A stretch of DNA of 64,000 nucleotides from Ixodes scapularis. Its lineage: Eukaryota > Arthropoda > Arachnida > Ixodida > Ixodidae. Shown piece by piece: positions 12,901 through 24,900 of this stretch. The notes beneath the pieces were generated by a model. It was not told the origin of the DNA and did no database searches. It worked only from the letters and a program-made list of their open reading frames with translations. The DNA is taken from the NCBI RefSeq assembly GCF_016920785.2, contig NW_024609879.1, positions 12,959,145 through 13,023,144 of the forward strand. The letters run 5' to 3'. The translations under genes were made by a program, and so were the position numbers. Numbering within the stretch: the first letter of the stretch is position 1; each line of letters begins with the position of its first letter.

Positions 12901-15900
12901 GTTGGCGTTGTCCTTGCAACTTCGCCATCAAGTTTCGCGAAAAAGAGGCTGGAAGAAAACGCCCATTTTTATCTTTCTAAGTTCACTGCGACGAAGACGC
13001 TTCTTGGAAAGTGGCGTTGTGTTAGAGTATTCTTGGGTCCCACTAGTGCCTGGAAGCTTGTGTAAAGTGAGAAACACTCCTACCAATCATTGTTGCACGG
13101 CCCCTTCAAAGGGGGTACGTAATAAGAATTTACAGAATGAAAGCATACCAGGGACAGAAGACTGACACATACAGATCTTTTGAAACGTCTATGTCCGTCT
13201 TTTGCCCCTGCTGGGCGTTTATTTTTTTGTCTTTTACTACCAGGAAAATGGTCCTTTAAAAAGAATGAGATGCTCCAAGGTCTCGGAAGAGCAGTCACAT
13301 TATTAGGCTCGTTCTATTTACCTGCACCTGCTGCATTAGTGCAGAAAAGTGTAGGGCGGTGTACTTCCGGTCATATATCAATACACATACCGGAAGTACA
13401 CTGCACCTACACTTCTCTGCACCCGTGCAGGAGGTGCACGTAAATCGAACAAGCTTATTGAAGGATAAAAGGTTTATGCTGTCGAACATTGAACTCGTAA
13501 AGTGCACTGATATTGTGAGTGTCTTTTTTATTCATTGAACAAAACAATAATATATAAATATATAGACATTGTATTCCTGAAATTATTTAAAAATACCATA
13601 GCAATGTTCTGACTGTTTCGGAATCGATGTAACACAGCATGCTTTGCATATGCTTGCCATTGTGAGTCATCCTCACATCTCTTGTTGGGCAATTGTTAGT
13701 TCGTTGGGTGTCTTGAAGGGGGTCCTCTATAGACCAACAGAGTGTTTACAAACAAGCCCGCTTTGCCCACACCAAGTGTGGGCACTGCGCTTGTGCAGCA
13801 ACTGAATTCGGGAGGAATACGTAATGTGTTTGCGCATGCGCAGTACTGACAGGAGCGCCACCGCAGTGGCGTGACATCAGTGAGTTGAGTTGGTCTATAT
13901 TATTCCTAAGAACACTGTTACAAAAAATGAAACATACAATCTTTATCTAAAAAAACAACATGAAAAGCATTGCTTTTAAATTGTTTTTACAATTTCAGAT
14001 GGTTCAGGCTACAGACTGTGGCCCTGGAGAAGACGAGGAAACGATCAACGGGCAGATTGAGTTTATGAAGAAAGAGATGAAGAAGACGGTGTGGGACAAA
14101 AGGAAAGTGGAAGACGCTATGAACCGAACCTACAAAGCCAGGCGGGCATGGTTAAACGGAGCAAATTTGACAGTGACTGCTGTGACAGATCGCTACCCAG
14201 CCCTTACGCGGGCACAAGAAGCAAGTATTCATCCTAAACCTATTAGTTTAACTAGGCTACAGATTTCCTGGTGTTTAAGGATGAACAAAATATTTGCAGG
14301 CGTTTTTTTGGAGTTTATTTTATGTAAAAAATTTTGTATTTCGACAATTTGGTTTGTGCAAATGCCAAAAAAGATTATTACTCACAAAAACAATTGCAGA
14401 AAAAGAACTTGTAAAAACTAAGAGCTTAAGTTTAATTGACATCTTGTTGACACCCTTATAATGCCTCTCACTCACAATAATGCAACAGCACTGGCAAACG
14501 ACAGACAGCGAGTTGGAACCCAGTTCAAGGTGTGGGTACTTTGCAAGTAATGTAAACATCTGGAGCCTTTGGTTTTATTATTTCTTCACAGATTACCTGG
14601 CAGTGCCCAAAGGCATTATAACAAGTTAGGAAAATAATGTGCTCATCATGACACCTGTAACAACCGGTTCCATTCTACAATGGTTTTAACCGAAAAAGAA
14701 TTGGCATACATGCTCATCCTGTCACAGTGCTTCCTCAGTTTAAAAGTGTGTTTGTTGTGTAAAGGAACAAAATATGGTTACTTTAAGTAGACATCACTGT
14801 TAATTCAAGTTTGATTTTTTCTTTAATATTAAGAATAAAATGTTTAATCAAATATTCAGAATAAAAACCAACCTTGAAGTTATCCCACTACCCTTCTGCT
14901 TCATGTAATAGCAAAAATATAAGTGTTCTCAAGCAAAATGTTTCTGTTACAAGGAATGCAAGTAACAACGGCCAGTGTACTTTCGAGCAGTGTTGCCCAG
15001 CTCTGGCTTAAACAAAAACTTTGGGACTATCCGTGGTGGCTGCCCGACTGACGGTAACTTTCATGCCACTGTCCTTTAAGGATAGTAATTCCAGTAAGAG
15101 TATGTGCATGACATATGTCTGAGGGAGGATTTATGAAAATAATACAGTCGCCGACTGATTATTCGGACTCGGAAGGGACCCGCCCCGAAATGGTCCGAAC
15201 AAGCAGTCCGAAAATTCGGTAGATGAAAAGCTTGCCTTTATTACGCCTAAGCAGGCTTTAAAAAGCCGTCAATAGTGGCTTGCTTAATCTTTTGCCTGCT
15301 TGCGATGATGTCTGCTTGCATTTGTGTGAGCGCTGTGTTCTCGTCGTACACATTCAACAGCAATGTTAATGCATTCATAATGTCTGCTGTCAATGGCTGC
15401 AGGCGGTAGTCGTCGTCGGAGTCTCATTTTTTGCTGATGCGAAAAACGAGACGAAAGGTGCAAACCCACAAACGCAAAATGGCTACCGGCGACGCGAAAG
15501 TGGGGCGGAGGCGTGAAGGGATGGAAGGAAACAAAGCAAAATAATAATAATAATGATGATGATGATGACGTGCAGCTACAGTAAAACCTCGTTATAACAA
15601 AATGGGATATAACAAACTAATGGATATAACAAAGCAATCATAATTCCCCTTGCTTGCTATTAGGGAAGAAATGAACATTGGCTATAACAAACTAATGGTT
15701 ATAACGAAATAATTACGATCGCTCCTTCAACTTTGTTATAACGAGGTTTTCCTGTAAATGAAAAAAAAGGGCTAGCGGTAGGACTCAGGAGTAAGTACTC
15801 AAGTCGCGCTGCCAAACCAAACCAACCCAATTCATTTGCAGCGAACATAGAATTCAAAATGGCCACTTCTCGGTGGTGTTTCCCACTGATCGCTCGCGAC

Positions 15901-18900
15901 GAGTTTGTCCGAATTATCAAACTTTCGTACTTCAAGCTGTCCGAAACATTGGTCATGAATATACACTACATCTTTGGGATAAGTCACGGTTCCTCCTTTA
16001 GGTCCGAACCATCGAACTTTTGTTCTAAGCATGTAAGTCACCGAAAAATCGGTCGGTGACTAACATGCTTAGAACAAAAGTTTCCAGAAATCAGTGGGTT
16101 TTTTTCGTTTTAAAGAAGTCTGAATTTCTGACACTGGAGAATGTCTCTTGGCATTTTTCGGTGAAAATCCGAAAGTCTGCTGCCTAATTATAACTAAAGA
16201 GTATCAGCTATGATTTACAGTGCATGTGGTAGATCTTTGCATAATTTCATGCATTAGCTACGCTGTACAATTCTCTTGAACACAAAAAAAAATGTACAGT
16301 AAACTCTCACTTGAGCAAACCTCAAGGGACCCAAGGAACATTCACTAAACTGAATATATTCACTAGAATATGGAACAGCATAGGGCACAACATACATCGA
16401 GTCAAAAGTGTGAAATGCAATTTATGGAGTCACGTATATCAATATACTATACAAAGTGCATAACAGTTACCCTGCTGCTTTTTCATTTTGAAAAAAAATT
16501 TTAATTTTCATTTGCATTGGTGCTCTTAATGCACAAGAAGTAGCAAAGCTGTCCAGAGAGTATCTTTTTTTGCACTTCCTCTGGTACAGCCTGTTGCTGT
16601 GACGAAGCCATACCGCAACGGCATCGTCCACTGGCTCAAAATATCCCGTGCAGAGTCGTTTCACGTTGGGATGCTCCTTCAAGCTTTGACTTTTGCTTCA
16701 CTATCGTTGACAACGTCGACGGTGGAATCCTGTAGTCCTTCGCAACGTCCACTTGCCTTTAACCATTGTCCAGGCGCTGAAGGATTTTGAGCTTGTCCGA
16801 TAGAGACAGCCGCTTCTGTTGTACTCATAACGAAAGTGGGCGCACAAACTGCTGTCCTGCCGTTGTTACCCAAAACTAAGATGGCCGAACGGAAGTGGTG
16901 ACTGTTGTAGCGTGCGGATTGAGTTATCGCGACTGAGTCATCGCGGAAGCGCCGCCCGGCTCGTGACGTCATGTCTGTGATAAAAACGCTGCGCTCAGGA
17001 ATAAAGCACTTCTTGTTCGCCAGCACGCCATGGTCTACAGTCACTTCATGTGGCGACGAGGCTGTCTACGTGCCCTCGTAGGCAACGGAAAGCGACAGCG
17101 AGGCGAGTGACGCGAAGGAACGCACGGCCACGGAAGAGCAAGCGCAGCTTGTCATGCGTTGAAGCCTGCCAGCGACGCTACATATTCCCGGAGTATGACA
17201 TCGCAAGCAGCACGCCGGCCACCGCCTTCGTGTACCGACAAAGGGCAACGAGCAACGCCCCCGAGATTTCGCCTCGGGAACTCGACTTGAACAGCAACGG
17301 GGACAACCTGCTACGCAAGGGAACGTCGAGCGGATGAGTACTGTGTTTCTTTTGGGGTTCCGAAATGTCACGCTTGGGAAGAATATCGGAGTTTGACCCT
17401 AAGACACAGAACATTGAATCGTATTTGGAACGATTTGAACATTTTTTAGTGGCAAACGACATAAAGGACGAGAAAGTGCTTCCCGTATTTCTGACAGTGA
17501 TAGGCCCTGAGGCTTATGAAGTGCTAAAGAGTCTGGTCGTGCCGGCGTCCCCTGGCGAGAAGTCGTATGCAGTTGTTAAACAGTTGTTAATAGAACATTA
17601 CAGCCCTAAGAGTTCCGTTATAGCGGAGCGCTGTAAGTTCAACAGACGTGTTCAGGACGAACATGAAAGCGTAGAAGACTTCATAGTTGAACTGAAACAC
17701 TTGGCTAGGAAATGCGACTTTGGCAACTTCTTGCAAGACGCCCTTCGGGACAGGCTAGTAGCAGGCATACGTAATGAAGAGAGCCAGCGTGCCTTGTTTG
17801 CCGAGGAAAACTTAACGTTTGAAGGCGCTTGCAAGATTGCGCTCGATCGAGAACTGGCGGCTCGAGACACTGCACTCATGCAATCGAGAGACAAAGAGGC
17901 ATCGTTAAACGCTATAAAGAGTCGACAAAAAGGACGATCAAAGGGCTCGAAACCTAAAGATATTCAAGGGCCTAAAAAGGAAAGGTGTGAAAGATGTGGT
18001 AGGAGTCATGCCTCGAATGTTTGTTGGTACAAGAGCTTTGTCTGCCGCAAGTGCTCGAGAGTAGGACATTTGCAAAAAATGTGTCCAAACACAAGGGTGC
18101 CGAAGAACACGAATGCTCTGGAATGTTCTGACGAAGACGCTGAGCATGACGTGTACCATGTTATAAATACGACTCAATCGTGTTACGAAGTGAGTGTTCA
18201 AGTTGAAGGGAAACCCTTAATCATGCAAATTGACACAGGAGCGGCAGTCACAATTGTTCCTGAGAGCGTGTACGACTCTGTTTTTCCACATGTAAAATGT
18301 GGTCCGGCTAAAATGTCACTTCGCACGTACACTGGAGAACATCTGCAGCTCAAAGGACAGTGTGATGTCGCTGTTGTGTACAAGGGTCAAAGTATGACGT
18401 TGCCCGTAGTAATTGTCAAAGACAATGGAAGGAGGCTTCCAGTGCTGCTTGGACGGAACTGGCTCCAGCGTTTAAGGCTGGACTGGCATGAGATTGGCCA
18501 AGTCACAACGGAAGATAGGGCTCAGGCACTGCAAAGGAAATACCCTTCCGTGTTCTCAAAAACACTGGGCACCATACAGAAGTTCGAAGCGACGATCTTG
18601 CTGAAGTCTGGTTCGGTCCCTGTGTTTAGCCGTGCTAGACCTGTTCCCTTTGCTTTGCGAGAGCAGGTAGAAACCCAGCTGCGCAGCATGGTAGAAACGG
18701 GCATGCTTCGACAAGTAGCGCGCAGTGACTGGGCAACACCACTTGTCGTTGTCCCAAAAAAGGACGGTAGTCTCAGACTCTGTGGAGACTACAAGGTAAC
18801 GATAAACCCTGTTTTGAAAACCGATCACTATCCGCTGCCCAGGCCGGAGGACCTGTATTCTGTCCTCGCAGGAGGCAAGGTTTTTTGCGTACTTGACCTC

Positions 18901-21900
18901 TCTGCGGCGTATCAGCAGGTGCCACTCGCTCCAGAGTCCAGACCATTTTTGACAGTTAACACTAGCTTGGGTCTTTTTGAATTCCAACGCCTTCCCTACG
19001 GTGTGGCTAGTGCACCCGCAATATTTCAGTCTATGATGGATGAGGTGCTAAAAGGCATTCCGCACGTCGGATGCTACATTGACGATGTAATCGTGGCAGG
19101 ATCTGACACGGCAGACTGCCAAAAGACTCTCGAACGTGTCTTGGGAAGGTTGCGTGAGTACAACATCACGCTCAACGCGGACAAGTGCCGTTTCTTCCAA
19201 GAATCCGTGACGTATCTGGGTCACACGGTGACCGCAGATGGGATTTACCCTACAGAGGCCAAGAAAAGAGCGATCTTGGCAGCACCTGAGCCCACCACCG
19301 TCACAGAATTGAAGGCATATCTGGGCATGTTGAACTTCTATTCGAAGTTTTTAAAGAATGGTTCAACAGTCGCAGAGCCGCTTTATCGGCTTTTGAAGAA
19401 GGATCAGAAATGGTCATGGACGAAGGAATGCAGCGAGGCGTTTGCTAATACGAAAAAGTTGCTGACTAGCAGCCAGGTGCTGACATTCTATGACGTCGAT
19501 AAGCCGATCGGAATGCTCTGTGACGCGTCCTCGTATGGCGTAGGAGCAGTTATCTTTCACGAGACTGCTGACGGCGAAGAGAGGCCTATCGCGTTTGCCT
19601 CGAGAACGTTAACGCCAGCCGAGAAAAAGTATGCTCAGTGCGAGCGCGAAGCTTTGGCGTTAATCTTTGGTCTCAAAAAGTTTCATCGCTATCTTTTTGG
19701 CAGAGAGTTCACAATCTACACTGATCATCAGCCGCTACTAGGCATTTTAGGCCAGGAAAGGCCTGTACCGACACTGGCCGCCGCACGAATGCAGCGTTGG
19801 GCCATGGTGCTGGCAGCTTATAAATATCGGCTGAAGTATCGCCGAGGGAAAAACATGGAAGTGGCTGATGCTCTGTCGAGATTGCCTCAGGCGGTGCCCG
19901 CTGAGGAAGAACCTGTTGAGTGCCTCTCAGTGTTTCAGTGCCTCCCATTGAACGTAGAGGAGATTGCAAAGTTTTCAAAACGAAGCCTTACATTGTCCCG
20001 TGTTGCTGAGTTTACTCTAAATGGTTGGCCAAGACCGCACGCGCAAGAACTTGGGCCTTATTACGTGCGCCGCGACGAGCTTTCACTTGAACAAGGTTGT
20101 GTAACATGGGGTGTCCGTGTAGTGATCCCGGAACAGCTAAGGGACCGCGTGCTGAACTTGCTGCATGAGCAGCATCCAGGCGCCAGCCGCATGAAGATGC
20201 TGGCACGAAGTTTTGTATGGTGGCCTGGAATTGATGCGGCTATCGAGCATCACGTACAGAAATGCCAAATCTGCCAAGCAGTTCAGCCCGCCGCCCGTCC
20301 GGTACCACTGCATCCCTGGAGCTACCCTGCCCGGTGCTGGTCGCGTGTGCACGTGGATTTCGCTTCAAAGGGTGCCCATGTGTTTCTGGTGCTCATCGAT
20401 TCATTTTCGAAATGGATCGAGGTTTGGGTGATGTCTTCTACATCCACCACTAAAACATTGGAAAAACTTCGAGGAGCCTTTTCTGCTTACGGTTTGCCCG
20501 AGGTACTAGTGAGCGACAACGGTCCGCAGTTCACGTCAGCTGAGTTTGCTGACTTCATGAACGCCAACGGCGTGAAACACATTCGCACCCCGCCTTACCA
20601 CGCAGCCTCTAACGGTGCCGCAGAGCGCACGGTTCAAACTGTGAAACGAGCATTGCTCAAGCAGGTGCTCGAAGGCGAAGCAACCGGTCGGCAGTGTTCT
20701 CTTCAGGAAAATGTTGACAGTTTTCTGATCTGTTATCGCAACACACCAAACAGCGTGACTGGGAAAACGCCCGCCGAACTATTCCTAAGGCGCCAGCCAC
20801 GCACAAAACTTTCCCTGCTTAAACCCGACTTTGCCGGCGCCATGCAACGCAAGCAAGAACATGTGAAGGAACAACGCGATGTGTCGCGAGGTGCTGAACG
20901 TGTGTTCAACGTGGGCGACCGTGTTTTTGTGAAAACAGTGCGCGGTGAGTGTGTCTCCTGGGAAGAAGGAATCGTGTGTCAGGTTGTCAGTGCTGCGACC
21001 TACGTTGTGAAAGTGCTCAACCAGCTTCGCTTCACGCACGCTGACCACCTGCGTCCTCGACACGCGGAACCCATCGTGAGACCGGGCAGTACGACTGTGG
21101 ATGACAATCCATCGATACCGCCACCCACGAGCTTTCCAGCCCAGGTGCCGTCAGCACCACCCAGTGCGAAGGCACCGACGCTAGCGGCGCCACCTCCAGA
21201 CGCGGCTGGTCCGACGCCGACGCCGGACGCAACAGCACCAGCGCCACCCGCAGACCCCGCCCGGGAAGGACCGGCGACACCTACTGCAGCAACGCCGGTT
21301 CCGTCTACGACAGCGGAGAAGCAACCCCTTCGACGAACTTCTCGCGCATGCAAGCCGCCTGACCGTTTTAAACCCGAGGACTTTAGGAAATGAACATTTT
21401 TTGCGTGAGGGGGAAGGAAATGTTGTAGCGTGCGGATTGAGTTATCGCGACTGAGTCATCGCGGAAGCGCCGCCCGGCTCGTGACGTCATGTCTGTGATA
21501 AAAACGCTGCGCTCAGGAATAAAGCACTTCTTGTTCGCCAGCACGCCATGGTCTACAGTCACTTCAGTGACAAAGAACAGACACACCATGTGGTTTGTTT
21601 TCGTCTACCACACCGCCGCTCTGCCTCGGCGGCACTGTAAACACCAGCGATGATACGCCGCCGCTGTAGAGACAGCGGCAGCGGGGCGGCAGGCATTAGC
21701 TGTGCCAGCACTGCAGAGCACCCAACTTCGCTGAACTGATTGCAAAAATAATCCTGGGTCCACCGTCCAAGTTTGTTGAACTGGAATACTTGCTATTCCG
21801 AAATTTGTATTTCGTTGAACTGAAACATTTTTGCACAGAATGCATAGGAAAACTGCCGGGAAGTTTTTTAAAGTTCGTTATTTTGAAATATTTGTTAAAC

Positions 21901-24900
21901 CGGCGTTCACTCAATTGAGAGTTTACTGTATACATATGCCAGTAAAACTTAAACCCGGCTGTTAAGGATTGAGGGATGAGTTCCAGACTATGAAAATTAT
22001 ATTATTTAATGTTGACATGCAATTCACCAATTCACATAGAATTGTCAACCCAGCCAGTAGTCAAGGTAAATGGGTTTAATACGGGGGGTGATCAAAAAGT
22101 TCCGGGACTGATTTTGTAGCATAGAAAGTGAGGGCAGTACAGTGATGCGTGCGCAGCAGTCAAAGTAAAGAACCTTATGTCTCATTATACCAAAGGGCGT
22201 CTCTGTGAAAATTTGGAGCTGCGCTACACCAGTTTGTTTGACCACATGCACGAGCATGATGGCGATCTTTCCATACACTGCAAACCAAAGCAAGAACGAA
22301 CATCAATTTTATGTCAAGCTCAGCAAACATAAAACAGAGACCTCTAAAATGATTTAGAAAGCTAATGTAAAAAAAAAAGTGAGGTGTGCGATGTGTTTTG
22401 AGTGGCACTCGCACCTCAAGAATGGCAGAACGTCACCAAAGTCAAGGAGAGGTCGGATAAAGTCGCCCTACTACTCTTCGTCTTCCAGCGATGTTCTGCC
22501 ATTCCTGAATCGTGAGTGCCACTTAAAAAACTTCGCGAAATTCACTGCTTTTTCACACAAGCTTGCTGAATCATATCGATTGTCTCTGCTTTATATTTGT
22601 CGAGTTTGACGCAAAATTGATGTTCGCTCTTGCTCTGGTTTGTCGTCTATAGTAAAATAGCTATTGTGCCCATGCACGTGGTCACAAAAACTTGTGAAAC
22701 GCAGCTGCAAATGTTCACAAAGCGGTGCCCTTTGGTATAACGAGACACAAAGGTCCCTTTCTTTGACTGCTGAGCGCGCATCACTGTGCTGCCCTCTCTT
22801 TTTTTGCTACAAAATGAGTCCTGGAACTTTCTGATCACACCTCGTATAATGCAGACGAAAATATTAGCTAATAAGAACATGGTCTGCCTCATAGAGCAAA
22901 AGGCAGGAGTAGGCACCATCATGACCAAGTGACATAATCTGATTCTTTTTGAGTTTTATTATAGTGTTGACATCTCATTCATAAATTGATCACAATTTAT
23001 AATTTACAGATTCGACAGGAGTTCAGACGGCTGACAGGTCGAGATGCCGAGGAGGGACTTGACGCGTTCCTTGAAAGGAAAACTGAAGAACTCTACAAGC
23101 TCTTCCTTATGAAGGCTGCCTCCAAACGACAGGCAAAGGAAATTCTGGAGTACTCCAAGGGATGCTCTCAAGAAGAGAGTGCAAGTAAGTGCCAAAAGAA
23201 AATTGCTTTCTCCTCTGGCATGTTTTTGGAAGCTTTCTAAGGTAGCTAATTTGCTTGTAAGTGCCTACAAAACCAGCAATTATTATGCTGCAAGTCTTAC
23301 GGCCAACAACATGAGCAGATATTTTGAAATCATAATTTTTAGAAAATAAATGATGCCATGGCTACAACAGTAACATACAGCTATGTAAAGTATAGGGAGA
23401 ACATTTGAACGGTATTAGCGCACACGTATGAGGAAGAGAGAAGAGACAGAAAAGAGAGCTACTCACAACTGTATTTACAAAGATGAAGAAAAGGAAGAAC
23501 CTCGTCAAGATCCCATAAAGATGAAAAAGGATGAGGAAGCAGAAATATAAAACAGGAATATAAAACACAAAGTCGGGTGTTCCCTCGCACGCACAGGCTT
23601 GAGACACTGGTTCTTTGATTAAACACCAAAACCTTTGTTGGCCTTTTCGTTGCCGTGGTGCAGGGTGTGTTTGCATCAGTCTTCGCTCACGCAGGGTCAC
23701 CCTTGTCAGAGGGGAAGACGAACACCTCGTCCGTGGTCGGCTGCCACTGGGTCGTCGTGCCTGATGTCTCGTGGCACCCGTGACCCATGCGAGTTCTGCA
23801 TTGTCCGCGTTAAAAAGTCTGTTTCCTTGCTTGTTAAGGCTACCAACACCTCGCGGGTCATTTTATCATTGTGCCTCTCTAGGGTTATTGTTTCCCCGAA
23901 CAGCGGATTGCAATTGCACTCTTTGCAATGTGTTGCGGGATGGCCTCCCACTGTGGCTCTCAGAGAATAATCATGCTCGCGAATCTGCAGCGTGTGGCAT
24001 CGGTAGCCTTAACAAGCAAGGAAACAGACTTTTTAAGACGGACAATGCAGAACTCGCATGAGTCACGGGTGCCGCGAGACATCAGGCACGACGACCCAGC
24101 GGCAGCCGACCACGGATGAGGTGTTCGTCTTCCCCTCTGACAAGGGTAACCCTGCGTGAGCGAAGACTGATGCAAACTCACCCTGCACCACGGCAACGAA
24201 AAGGCCAACAAAGGTTTTGGTGTTTAATCAAAGAACCAGTGTCTCAAGCCTGTGCGCGCGAGGGAACACCCGACTTTGTGTTTTATATTCCTGTTTTATA
24301 TTTCTGCTTCCTCTTCTTCCTTTTTCATCTTTATGGGGATCTTGACAAGGTTATTCCTTTTCTTCATCTTTGTAAATACAGTTGTGAGTAGCGCTCTTTT
24401 CTGTCTCTTCTCTCTTCCTCATACGTGTGCGCTAATACCGTTCAAATGTCTAACTACCAAGTAGCCCAGTTATCAACCCTTTTAAAGGGAGAACATTTAT
24501 TATGATTGTAATGCCATGCTAACATTTATTTGCAGGGAAGTATTGTGACTGTCTATATTTTTTTTACTTTTTCTCAAGCGCTTCTTGGCAATGGCGCCCT
24601 GCTCCTGCTGCCATGCCTGATGAATGAAAAAAGTACCTCGATTCTGAAGAAATTGGTATGAGCAACTCATTATGCACATCTTAGTTTTCATGCAAATAGC
24701 TTTTATTACTGGCAGTCAACCTCCATACAAATAATAATTATAGACAGCAGGGCGACAGATATAGTTTTCTTTGTTAATTAGAAATGTCTAAAAGGATGCA
24801 CTAATATAGTAGTACACAGCATGACACAAAGCGACCAAGTGATCTCTAGTGTTTTTTTCTTTTTTTGCACAGCTGAAGGACTGGGGTCAAAACTACCTGT

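Larger units (their letters stand above)
16903..21566 (+). mobile_element. Intact Ty3/Gypsy retrotransposon
   Basis: 4664 bp with two LTRs of 146 bp (16903-17048; 21421-21566) that read identical base for base, starting TG and ending CA. Target duplication GTGAC at 16898-16902 and 21567-21571. A primer-binding-like TGGCGACGAGG starts 2 bp after the 5' LTR (17051-17061), and a polypurine tract, agggggaaggaaa, abuts the 3' LTR. A single open gag-pol frame spans the interior. Identical LTRs and an intact ORF imply a very recent insertion. It lies in intron 6 of the SAMD3-like gene, same strand. Confidence 0.95.
16297..21928 (-). mobile_element. Tigger/pogo-like element split by the Gypsy insertion
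   Basis: Left terminus CAGTAAACTCTCACTTGAG (16297) and right terminus (inverted CAGTAAACTCTCAATTGAG, ending 21928) are flanked by TA. Without the Gypsy insert it is about 960 bp, far shorter than an autonomous Tigger, so it is an internally deleted copy. It retains a broken transposase N-terminus on the minus strand. Confidence 0.75.

Noticed and set aside
19709..21353. Several minus-strand ORFs of 60-120 codons
   Set aside because: They lie antisense to the intact Gypsy gag-pol and have no motifs; they are reading-frame shadows.
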